Shown piece by piece: positions 7,925 through 15,110 of a stretch of 64,000 nucleotides of DNA; position 1 is the stretch's first letter; each line of letters starts with the position of its first letter. Under the pieces are notes generated by a model, which was not told where the DNA came from, did not search any database, and saw only the letters and a list, made by a program, of their open reading frames with translations. This stretch comes from JANNBN01 sp031430595 (GTDB lineage: Bacteria; Actinomycetota; Acidimicrobiia; Acidimicrobiales; JANYDT01), in NCBI GenBank assembly GCA_031430595.1, contig JANPBU010000016.1, forward strand, positions 182,460 through 246,459. Direction: 5' to 3'. The translations under genes and the position numbers were made by a program.

Positions 7925-8587
7925 CTAACGCGCCTTTATGGCGAATACTGCTGCTTCAGTTCGCCGAGCGAACCCGAGTTTTAGCAAAATCGAAGACATG
8001 TAATTTTTGACTGTCTTCTCCGCAAGATGCAGTTGAGTGGCAATCTGGCGATTCGTCATGCCTTCTGCAACAAGGTCAAGAATACTTCGTTCAAGTTTAG
8101 TAAGCGAACGTAGTTTTGGGTCTTCGGTTTCTATCGGATTGCGGATTCGATCCAACAACTTCTTAGTCATCGCCGGATCGATAAGCGACTCCCCGGCAGC
8201 GACGCGTTTGACTGTCTGGGCAAGATCGCTTCCACGGACTTGTTTCAAAACGAAACCGGCCGCACCAGCCAACACCGCTTGAAACATCGCTTCTTCATCT
8301 GTAAACGAAGTCAACATCAAACACCCTATTGTTGGGTACTTGGAACGAATGTCACGGCAGACCTCGACGCCAGATCCATCGGGAAGCTGTATGTCAAGTA
8401 TTGCCACGTCGGGTGAGGTTGCTCCGATCCGAGGCAACGCGTCGGCGCAACGGCTGGCTTCGCCAACCACAACTATTCCGCCGAATCCCTCGAGAAGTTG
8501 ACGGACCCCCTCTCGAACTACCTCGTGGTCGTCGAGCAGGAAAACACGCACGGGAGGCACCACACCGGATTCAATTTCGGTCGTCAT
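7925..8587 (-). CDS. devR: DevR/DosR-type response regulator (NarL/LuxR family)
   Basis: A 220-residue two-domain regulator. The receiver domain has the acidic pair in FLLDDHEVVREG, the phospho-acceptor Asp in VAILDIQLPDGSG, the Thr/Ser switch in LTSFTDEE and the Lys in FVLKQVRGSDL. The C-terminal LuxR-type helix-turn-helix reads LTKLERSILDLVAEGMTNRQ and then LAEKTVKNYMSSILLKLG. The recognition helix EKTVKNY is identical to the DNA-contact helix of mycobacterial DosR, which supports the GGGAC-type boxes found nearby as its targets. ATG 8587 is preferred over an in-frame TTG at 8614: it begins at the domain edge and lies 38 bases from a perfect box, so autoregulation is likely. No complete partner kinase is in the window. 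Confidence 0.88.
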   Translation of the reverse strand: MTTEIESGVVPPVRVFLLDDHEVVREGVRQLLEGFGGIVVVGEASRCADALPRIGATSPDVAILDIQLPDGSGVEVCRDIRSKYPTIGCLMLTSFTDEEAMFQAVLAGAAGFVLKQVRGSDLAQTVKRVAAGESLIDPAMTKKLLDRIRNPIETEDPKLRSLTKLERSILDLVAEGMTNRQIATQLHLAEKTVKNYMSSILLKLGFARRTEAAVFAIKAR

Positions 8588-8624
8588 CGTCCCAAGTTGA
8601 GCAGATGACGTCAACCGTTGGCAA

Positions 8625-8638
8625 GGGACCTAGGTCCC
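8625..8638 (-). promoter_or_regulatory. Perfect palindromic DevR box upstream of devR
   Basis: GGGACCTAGGTCCC is a perfect 14-bp palindrome with both GGGAC and GTCCC arms. It lies between the regulator gene and the stop of the upstream tandem stress-protein gene, 38 bases from ATG 8587. Confidence 0.7.
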
Positions 8639-8648
8639 ATGCCACTGG

Positions 8649-9551
8649 TCAGGCCGGAACGACCACGACTGGGCAAGTCGAATGGTTAAGTACCTGTGTT
8701 GCAACGGAACCAAAAAGTAAACCGACAAACCCACCGTGGCCCCGAGTGCCAACCACAACTAAGTTCGCGTGCCTGCCTTCCTTCAAAAGAACCTCTGCAG
8801 GGCCACCTTCTCGAACTAAACGCTCTAACGGCGGGAGGTCAGTCAGGCCCTCAGATGCGCTTCTCATAGCAGCGTCAAGCACGTTCGTAGCGGCAGTCTG
8901 TAGATCTTGCTTGTCAGTTGCCGCAAACACTTCGGGGAGCGAGGTCGCCGATACGTCCCACGAGTGGACAGCAAGGATCGATACTTTTCTCAGCATCGCT
9001 TCTGTCATTGCCCAACTGAGAGCAGCCACGCTCGAGACAGATCCGTCCACACCCACGACGATCCGGCTTGACTTCGAATTGGGTGTTGTCTCTACACTTT
9101 CGAGTATCGCTTTTTCATCGGCAGGGTGAACCACTACGACAGGGCATGGCGCATGGTGGGTACATTGAACGGCGGTCGAACCGAGCATCACTGATTTCCA
9201 TCCGCTGAGGCCTCGGGACCCAACAACGAGAAGCTCTGCTCCCTTCGCCTGATCGAGCAACATGCGAGTCGCTCCTCCGCAAAGCGAAATGGCATTTGCT
9301 TTCGCAGCTCGTTCCACACCGAGGACTTCCACCAGTTCCTTTGCTAACAAAACTTTCTGGTTTTCATTAGCTTGACGGTACAGCCAAGGCATCGGGTAAA
9401 CACCGCCGAGTGGATCAACCAACATCGGGTATTCGTGTGTCCAAACCACATCAAGCCATGCATCACGAAGGCTGGCTTCACGATCGGCCCAAAGCAACGC
9501 TGCTCTCGCCGGAAGCGAACCGTCGATCCCGACCACTATTCGATTTTCCAT
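8649..9551 (-). CDS. Tandem universal stress protein (two complete domains)
   Basis: A 300-residue protein with two full UspA domains. Domain 1 covers residues 1-145 (IVVGIDGSLPARAALLWA; ATP loop GSRGLSGWKSVMLGSTAVQC). Domain 2 covers about 160-300 (IVVGVDGSVSSVAALSWAMT; ATP loop GTRGHGGFVGLLFGSVATQV). Both loops keep the G2xG9xGS pattern, so two nucleotides may bind. Tandem Usp proteins of this size are typical members of mycobacterial DosR regulons. The gene starts one base after the stop of the ABC ATPase gene, so it probably shares that gene's promoter and box. It is followed by the devR promoter. Confidence 0.93.
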   Translation of the reverse strand: MENRIVVGIDGSLPARAALLWADREASLRDAWLDVVWTHEYPMLVDPLGGVYPMPWLYRQANENQKVLLAKELVEVLGVERAAKANAISLCGGATRMLLDQAKGAELLVVGSRGLSGWKSVMLGSTAVQCTHHAPCPVVVVHPADEKAILESVETTPNSKSSRIVVGVDGSVSSVAALSWAMTEAMLRKVSILAVHSWDVSATSLPEVFAATDKQDLQTAATNVLDAAMRSASEGLTDLPPLERLVREGGPAEVLLKEGRHANLVVVGTRGHGGFVGLLFGSVATQVLNHSTCPVVVVPA

Positions 9552-9552
9552 G

Positions 9553-10533
9553 TCAAACTCCTGTCAATAATGAGATAGCAGAGATCGGTACATCAGACGT
9601 TGATTTCACCCTCGACAGGCCAGGCAACCCGGTAGAGCGAAGACTGATGCCAGTCGCCTTGTCAAAAAAATGGAGGCGGCTCGTCGTGATGGCAGCATCC
9701 ATAGTTTCACCTTCGACTACGGCCGACCGGGCATCAAAACTTGCAATCAGCTTGTCGGATGTTGACGGCACAAAGTGAGCAACTACCTCGGAACCAAGTT
9801 GCTCAACGAGTTGGACCGAAACACTCATTACCTTTTGTTGAGATGCGCAAGCGATTCGGTTGTCCTCAATATGTTCGGGTCGAATACCAACCTGAACCAA
9901 CTCACCCGATTCGATTGCCGCAATAAGTCGTGGTTCTCCGCCGAGGTCACCGGATTCGAAGGTGATCCGATTTGAACCGAAGCGCAACAGAGGCGAGCCG
10001 GTCTCATCGCGCATGAGGACACCGTCAAAGAGATTCCTTGCTGGGCTCCCTAAAAACCCCGCCACGAAGGAGTTCGCCGGATTGTCGTACAACTCTTTCG
10101 GTGTGCCAATTTGAATGAGTTTTCCCGATAGCTGTTTTGGCTTCCGATCGAGAATAGGTGTGATGTCGAGCAGCTCGGCGATTTCATTGACGCGTCGAGC
10201 AATTTCGTGTTTGTCGACATGATGAAGTACCAAACCGAACCCAAGGTTTTCGCGAACGGTCATGTGCGGGTACAGCGCGTAACTCTGGAAAACCATCCCT
10301 ATGTCTCGGTGCTGCGAGTCAACGTCAACAACGTTTTCACCGTTGAAAAGTACGTCACCGCTCGTCGGCTTTTCAAGACCAGCAAGCATTTGAAGCACTG
10401 TGCTCTTTTCGCATCCCGATGGCCCGACCAAAACGAGCACCTCCCCATCGCGAATCGAGAGGGAGAAGTCATCAACAGCTACAAAGCCGTTGTCAAACTT
10501 TTTCGTGAGGTGCAACAGATCGACGAACGTCAT
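9553..10533 (-). CDS. MalK/UgpC-like ABC ATPase, probably inactive (internal deletion)
   Basis: A 326-residue protein of the sugar-importer ATPase class. It has the expected N-terminus and Q-loop (MVFQSYALYPHMTVRENLGF) and a C-terminal OB-fold regulatory part (VGIRPEHI). Two lesions hit the ATPase. The Walker A motif is GPSGCEKST, with Glu42 in place of the invariant Gly. The sequence also runs from the signature start QLSG directly into LIQIGTPKELYDNPANSFVA, losing about 75 residues with the Walker B, D-loop and H-loop. The deletion is in frame and the frame stays open, so a protein could be made, but it should not hydrolyse ATP. No permease or binding-protein genes are adjacent. The gene is probably decaying, or its C-terminal part is kept for another reason. 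Confidence 0.85.
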   Translation of the reverse strand: MTFVDLLHLTKKFDNGFVAVDDFSLSIRDGEVLVLVGPSGCEKSTVLQMLAGLEKPTSGDVLFNGENVVDVDSQHRDIGMVFQSYALYPHMTVRENLGFGLVLHHVDKHEIARRVNEIAELLDITPILDRKPKQLSGKLIQIGTPKELYDNPANSFVAGFLGSPARNLFDGVLMRDETGSPLLRFGSNRITFESGDLGGEPRLIAAIESGELVQVGIRPEHIEDNRIACASQQKVMSVSVQLVEQLGSEVVAHFVPSTSDKLIASFDARSAVVEGETMDAAITTSRLHFFDKATGISLRSTGLPGLSRVKSTSDVPISAISLLTGV

Positions 10534-10570
10534 ACGTCACACACTCGCAAATCATCCGGTACGTCGGTAG

Positions 10571-10584
10571 GAGCAATAAGTCCC
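10571..10584 (-). promoter_or_regulatory. DevR-like box upstream of the ABC ATPase/Usp unit
   Basis: Read on the minus strand this is GGGACTTATTGCTC, 9 of 14 matches with a perfect left half. It lies 38 bases from ATG 10533, the same spacing as the devR box. Confidence 0.45.
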
Positions 10585-10653
10585 AAAGAAAACGGGAGTT
10601 AGACCCGTAGCCTCCGAATTCAGACCCCTCACAATTGTTACGTGACAGTTCCA

Positions 10654-10667
10654 GGGGCTTAAGGCTC
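10654..10667 (+). promoter_or_regulatory. DevR-like box upstream of stress protein 10703
   Basis: GGGGCTTAAGGCTC matches 10 of 14 core positions and ends 36 bases before ATG 10703. Confidence 0.5.
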
Positions 10668-10702
10668 TATCCATCAAACCCAAAACCCGACAAGGTGAAC
10701 AA

Positions 10703-11581
10703 ATGGCTACTCGAATTCTCGTTCCGCTCAATGAAACCAAACGTTCGGAACGCGCAGTCCCGATAGCAGCGGCGCTCGCACGACGAATGGACGCAACACT
10801 CGTTTTTGTGAGCGTTATTGAATGGCCGTTCGGAGAGCACCCAGGGCATCCTGGGTACCACGAACGACTTATGCACGATTACCCCGACCTTGCGGCCGAA
10901 TCAATCGTTGTCAAGTCTGTGGCCGACCCTGCGACTGTCATTCGTTCAATATGTCGCCCAACCGACATCATTTGTATCGGCGCCGACCACACCAGTGCGC
11001 TCGGCGAGATGACGTTTACGAGCGTGTTTTACAATTTACTGAGAACCCATCATGGACCAATTGTCGCCGTAGGACCGAAGGCAACAATGCCCGAAGAGGC
11101 AAACCGAATGATCGTATGCGTCGATGGTTTTGAACACTCAGAACAGGGGCTCGCCCTCGTACCTGCTTTGGCAAACAAGGCCCAGCTACAAACCTGGTTG
11201 GTTGAAGTGGTCGACGTGGACGGGACGCGCGCCGCTAACCGCCAGGAACACGACGTCGATGAAGCCGCTTATGTTCGAGGCCTTGCACCACGGGTCGAGT
11301 CACCGTACGAAGTCGAATGGGAAGTCCTTCACGGGGATCCGGTGACAGCAATAGCGGCCTACTCTTCACACCAAGCGATCGCCGCAATCGCCTTCGCTAC
11401 CGACGCACTTAACCCCCTTGCCCGGCTCTTCACCCCAAGTCTCGCAAACGAGCTACTCAAGGTCGCCGAACGGCCACTAGTACTCATAGCGTCAACCGTT
11501 CATCACAAAATAACGAGTCACAAAATTCCTCGTGTCTTGCAACATGCAGGGACCAAGAAGGCACGATCAGATGGTTTCTAA
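10703..11581 (+). CDS. Tandem-domain universal stress protein (UspA-like)
   Basis: A 292-residue protein with two Usp-like folds (RILVPLNETKRSERAVPIAA at the start; NRMIVCVDGFEHSEQGLALV from about residue 135). It is a paralog of the gene at 1242, and as in that gene the glycine-rich ATP loop is absent. AAGGTG six bases before the ATG is a reasonable ribosome binding site. The last 11 bases overlap the start of carbamate kinase, so the two are co-translated. The paralog pair forms a pattern: each long Usp is coupled to an enzyme that can yield ATP, here carbamate kinase and at 1242 the ADP-forming synthetase. Confidence 0.9.
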   Translation: MATRILVPLNETKRSERAVPIAAALARRMDATLVFVSVIEWPFGEHPGHPGYHERLMHDYPDLAAESIVVKSVADPATVIRSICRPTDIICIGADHTSALGEMTFTSVFYNLLRTHHGPIVAVGPKATMPEEANRMIVCVDGFEHSEQGLALVPALANKAQLQTWLVEVVDVDGTRAANRQEHDVDEAAYVRGLAPRVESPYEVEWEVLHGDPVTAIAAYSSHQAIAAIAFATDALNPLARLFTPSLANELLKVAERPLVLIASTVHHKITSHKIPRVLQHAGTKKARSDGF

Positions 11582-12509
11582 TCGCCCGCTCGCCGTGATT
11601 GCGCTCGGAGGAAATGCCCTGCTGCCGTCGTCTGGTCCGATAACGGTGGCGAGGCAGCGAGAGCAAGCGGCAAAGGTCGCAGCAACCCTTGCGCCACTTT
11701 CGATATCCCACCGCTTGGTGGTGACTCACGGAAGCGGGCCGCAGGTTGGTTTGCTCGCTGCGCAGGCACTGAGTGGTGATGAATTCAATGACGCAACCCT
11801 TGACATTGTCGATGCTGAGGTGGAGGGGATGCTCGGCTACTTGCTGATGCAGAGCTTGAGCAACGCCTTCGCTGCTGACGTAGTCACACTACTGACTCAG
11901 GTGGTCGTTGATCCGAACGATGCCGCTTTCCTCAACCCTACAAAACCAATCGGGCGGGCGGTGTCAGCAGATCGAGCGCAGGAATTGAAGGATTCTTTCG
12001 GCTGGACCATGGCAAAAAGTGACCAGGGTTTCCGCAGATTGGTTGCTTCGCCGGCACCATTGGAGATAGTTGAGTTTCCAGCAATTCGTACACTTACGAA
12101 TGCAGGAACCGTTCCCATCTGTGCGGGTGGTGGAGGTATCCCAGTGGTTCGAACCGACTACGAACTTAGCGGCATCGCTGCGGTCGTTGACAAAGACGCA
12201 GTTTCTTCGCTACTGGCAACACTTCTTCACGCAGACCTTTTGGTGCTGCTCACTGACGTCGACGGCTTATGGACCGATTGGAAGACCCCGCAAGCAAGAC
12301 TTGTCCGTCAAGCATCGGCTGCTTGGGCTAAGTCACTTGCACTACCCGCTGGATCAATGGGGCCGAAGGTCGAAGCTTGCATCGCCTTCACCGAAGCCAC
12401 AGGAAAGCCGTCATATATCGGCAATCTTCAGAATGCCACTGAGTTGGTCGGCGAAACGAAAGGCACACGGGTTGATTGCTCGACCGATGACCCAACGTTC
12501 TATCCGTGA
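11571..12509 (+). CDS. arcC: Carbamate kinase
   Basis: A 312-residue amino-acid-kinase-fold enzyme. Motifs seen are VIALGGNALLPSSG (phosphate loop), VVTHGSGPQVG (substrate loop), PICAGGGGIPVV, DKDAVSSLLATLL and the late LPAGSMGPKVEACIAF. The length is normal for ArcC. It converts carbamoyl phosphate and ADP to carbamate and ATP, a fermentative ATP source. No arginine deiminase or ornithine transcarbamylase gene is adjacent, so the source of carbamoyl phosphate is not shown. ATG 11571 overlaps the upstream Usp gene by 11 bases; the frame is also open further upstream, but without family similarity. A hairpin that overlaps its stop codon follows. Confidence 0.93.
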   Translation: MVSNRPLAVIALGGNALLPSSGPITVARQREQAAKVAATLAPLSISHRLVVTHGSGPQVGLLAAQALSGDEFNDATLDIVDAEVEGMLGYLLMQSLSNAFAADVVTLLTQVVVDPNDAAFLNPTKPIGRAVSADRAQELKDSFGWTMAKSDQGFRRLVASPAPLEIVEFPAIRTLTNAGTVPICAGGGGIPVVRTDYELSGIAAVVDKDAVSSLLATLLHADLLVLLTDVDGLWTDWKTPQARLVRQASAAWAKSLALPAGSMGPKVEACIAFTEATGKPSYIGNLQNATELVGETKGTRVDCSTDDPTFYP

Positions 12510-12535
12510 AAGGTCCCGAGAAGTTTGGGACCTTT
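12509..12535 (+). terminator. Hairpin at the end of the carbamate kinase gene
   Basis: AAAGGTCCC-9 bases-GGGACCTTT, a perfect 9-bp stem. No clean T run follows, so termination efficiency is uncertain. Its right arm overlaps the next DevR-like box. Confidence 0.5.
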
Positions 12536-12540
12536 GGCCC
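12527..12540 (+). promoter_or_regulatory. DevR-like box upstream of the multicopper oxidase
   Basis: GGGACCTTTGGCCC, 11 of 14 matches. It ends 59 bases before ATG 12599, so a leader of about 20 bases would be expected if the promoter geometry equals that of the other boxes. Confidence 0.5.
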
Positions 12541-12598
12541 ATTTTGAGGTGCCGTAACTCCCTGCCGCTGTTGTCAGCTTCACCCACAAACTGGCCAC

Positions 12599-13999
12599 AT
12601 GGAAAATTCCGATTCAACTACCAATGCGATTCAACGCGAGGCAAATGACAGGGCCTTTGTTTCAATGCTGGCTGGAGGCTTCGCCGTAGCGTTTGCCATC
12701 ATTGCCCTTGGTCTAAGTGTCCGCAACCTGAATTCAGGCGGGAACGGGGGCCAGAGTGCGGCGACACCCATCGCCACCGGGACCACCGTGAACATCAAAC
12801 TCACTGACTTCAAGGTAACCCCGGATCAATCCAGTTTTCCTGCAGGACGAGTCAAGCTGCAGATCAAAAATAGCGGATCAACGATGCACAGTCTCAAAAT
12901 TGATGGCATCGGTGCTTCAGCAAACCTTCAACCAGGAAAGTCGGGTGTCCTCGATCTGGGAACACTCGAACCGGGCACGTACAGTTGGTTCTGTCCCGTC
13001 GCCGGACATGCTGACGCCGGAATGACCGGAAAGTTCACGGTCACCGAAGCCTCGACCGGCACACCATCGTCCAGTTCTGAAGGTACGCAAACTGCGACAC
13101 CGGTTGAAGAGAAAATCGATAAAGACACCGAGCACGCGAAAGTTGTCAAGGCGTTCCTTGCTGGTCCGCCAGCCAAAACGACAGGACGTGGCGGGCTTCC
13201 CCTCGCCCCGCAAATCGAAAACGGAATCCCAGTCTTCAACCTCACAGCCAAGGTCGTTCAATGGGAAGTAGCACCGGGTCAGGTGTACGAAGCTTGGACC
13301 TACAACGGGGTTGTACCTGGGCCAGAACTACGGGTTAAACAGGGTCAAACCATCAAGGTCCGTCTCAAGAACGACCTTCCAGAGTCGACCTCGATCCATT
13401 GGCACGGGCTCGAGATTGCTGACAACAAACAAGATGGCGTCACGTTTGTAACTCAAGACCCAATCAAGCCGGGACAAACGTATGAGTACATACTTACTCC
13501 AATCAACTGCGGCTCTCACATGTACCACTCGCATCACGCAGCAGACTCACAAGTTCCGCTCGGCCTTCTCGGAGCTTTCATTGTTGATTGCACCACCACC
13601 ACTACACCTACGTTTGCGACGCATGACACCGAAAGCACGCAAGTTCTCAGTGACGGGCCACTGGGTTTCAGCATGAACGGCAAAGGCTTCCCAGCGACAT
13701 TTCCGATTATTGCCAAGCAGGGGGGAAAAACCCTCATTCGTTTTATGAACGAAGGTCTCATCATTCACCCCATGCACCTTCACGGGCATCGAATGCTGGT
13801 TATCGCAAAAGACGGCAACTTTTTACCTGCACCGTACGAAGCCGACACTCTCAACATTGCTCCGGGCGAAAGATACGACGTCGTTGTCACGTCTCTGTAC
13901 CCCGGTGCCTGGGCGTTTCATTGCCACATACTGACCCACGCCGAATCTGACAAGGGGCTACATGGGATGACCACAGTTTGGTTGGTGCAACCAAAATGA
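12599..13999 (+). CDS. Two-domain multicopper oxidase with N-terminal cupredoxin
   Basis: A 466-residue exported or membrane-anchored protein. One N-terminal membrane segment (about residues 20-42) is followed by a plastocyanin-like domain with ligands in MHSLKIDG and WFCPVAGHADAGM. A linker leads to two cupredoxin domains of laccase type. The four His-pair motifs of a trinuclear copper site are all present: IHWHG, MYHSHH, HPMHLHGH and FHCHILTHAESDKGLHGM. The last also supplies the type 1 copper Cys and Met, so type 1 copper is in the last domain only. This differs from NirK nitrite reductases. A likely role is oxidation of Cu(I) or an organic or metal electron donor outside the membrane. It overlaps the next gene by four bases (ATGA). 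Confidence 0.9.
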   Translation: MENSDSTTNAIQREANDRAFVSMLAGGFAVAFAIIALGLSVRNLNSGGNGGQSAATPIATGTTVNIKLTDFKVTPDQSSFPAGRVKLQIKNSGSTMHSLKIDGIGASANLQPGKSGVLDLGTLEPGTYSWFCPVAGHADAGMTGKFTVTEASTGTPSSSSEGTQTATPVEEKIDKDTEHAKVVKAFLAGPPAKTTGRGGLPLAPQIENGIPVFNLTAKVVQWEVAPGQVYEAWTYNGVVPGPELRVKQGQTIKVRLKNDLPESTSIHWHGLEIADNKQDGVTFVTQDPIKPGQTYEYILTPINCGSHMYHSHHAADSQVPLGLLGAFIVDCTTTTTPTFATHDTESTQVLSDGPLGFSMNGKGFPATFPIIAKQGGKTLIRFMNEGLIIHPMHLHGHRMLVIAKDGNFLPAPYEADTLNIAPGERYDVVVTSLYPGAWAFHCHILTHAESDKGLHGMTTVWLVQPK

Positions 14000-15090
14000 T
14001 CGCACGTCGCCTCGCTCAGACGCTTGCGGTGTTGGTTGCAAGCACCGCCGGAATTGTTACGGTCGCATCACCGGCTTTCGCATCACCGTCTTTCACATCA
14101 CTTCAATCGACCCAACGTGCTCAATCGGTCTCGCTTCAGTCAATTAAAGGACAAGCCGGAAATCGAACGTACGTCGCAAACGTTTTCGACAATCAAGGCG
14201 AATTGATTGGCAACGCCGACCTTGATCTTGGAGCACTTGGCTCTGACCCAGATCTACGTGTACCTACCGTTCCAATGCAATTGTCTGGCAACAAGAGTTA
14301 CAAGGTCAGTGTGAATATTCCAGCAAACGGCGACTGGATCGTTGTCGTGCGGGTTCACTCGCCCACCCAGCTGGTCGAGTTGTTCACCGACAAGGTAGCC
14401 GACGTTTCTTCGGTACAGGGGGGCCATTCCAACGCAGGCTTTTCTCGAGCTGCGGTGCTCAAGGCAGACCCAACTTTCTACGATCGATACAGCCCTTCAC
14501 ACGGAACAAGCACCAACGACATTCACACGGCGAGTTCAGACTTTCTCAACGACTTGCACCCGAGAGAATCTCGAGGGCTCGACCCGACCGGCCTCATTTC
14601 AATGCTCATCCATTCGGCTGGCGCGATTGCGTGGTTACTAGCAATACTCGGATTGGTGGTTGCTCATCGAATGGGCCCTGGGAGCGCCCGGAACGAACTT
14701 CTTAGTTTTGTTGCAACCCGATATCGGCTGCTTGCCGGAGGAGGCCTGCTCGTTTTGCTCACCACCGGGCTCATCAACATGGATCGAAGTTCATATGGAC
14801 TTCTGCAACCGAGAGCCCTTTTGGAAACAAACCTTGGAACCATCTATCTCGCTGTATTTGGCTTCAAGATTTCACTCTTTGCAGCCTCACTGCTCACCAC
14901 CCGAAAAATCGATCGATTACTCAATGGTTCGCTGCTTGACTCGTACACCAGTGACGGCCAAAGTGGGGTCGGCTCGACCGCCCTCATGCAAACGATACTC
15001 CTGAAGTTGGCCGAGAGAAACTTGATGCTCGGGGCGGCAATCTTGATCTCGGTGACCGTTTTGAGCCAGCTCCATCAAGCGCTTCACTAG
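13996..15090 (+). CDS. CopD-like membrane protein, partner of the multicopper oxidase
   Basis: A 364-residue protein that starts at ATG 13996, overlapping the previous stop. It has a signal peptide (ARRLAQTLAVLVASTAGIVT ... ASPAFA), then an exported beta-rich domain of about 110 residues (NRTYVANVFDNQGELIGNAD), which resembles FixH or CopC-type folds. Four membrane segments follow from about residue 195 (LISMLIHSAGAIAWLLAILG; LLAGGGLLVLLTTGLI; GTIYLAVFGFKISLFAASLL; a C-terminal one), with a CopD-like layout including a His in the first helix. Copper import or delivery to the oxidase is a fair inference from the coupling. I did not recognise an exact family, so the CopD label is tentative. Confidence 0.65.
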   Translation: MIARRLAQTLAVLVASTAGIVTVASPAFASPSFTSLQSTQRAQSVSLQSIKGQAGNRTYVANVFDNQGELIGNADLDLGALGSDPDLRVPTVPMQLSGNKSYKVSVNIPANGDWIVVVRVHSPTQLVELFTDKVADVSSVQGGHSNAGFSRAAVLKADPTFYDRYSPSHGTSTNDIHTASSDFLNDLHPRESRGLDPTGLISMLIHSAGAIAWLLAILGLVVAHRMGPGSARNELLSFVATRYRLLAGGGLLVLLTTGLINMDRSSYGLLQPRALLETNLGTIYLAVFGFKISLFAASLLTTRKIDRLLNGSLLDSYTSDGQSGVGSTALMQTILLKLAERNLMLGAAILISVTVLSQLHQALH

Positions 15091-15110
15091 GCAAGTTGGC
15101 GGGCGGAACA

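Noticed and set aside
8329..9129. Long plus-strand open frame
   Set aside because: Antisense to devR and the tandem Usp gene, with no motif or sensible composition.
12599..13999. Copper nitrite reductase (NirK) assignment
   Set aside because: Four HxH motifs form a laccase-type trinuclear site, and the Cys-His motif of NirK domain 1 is absent.
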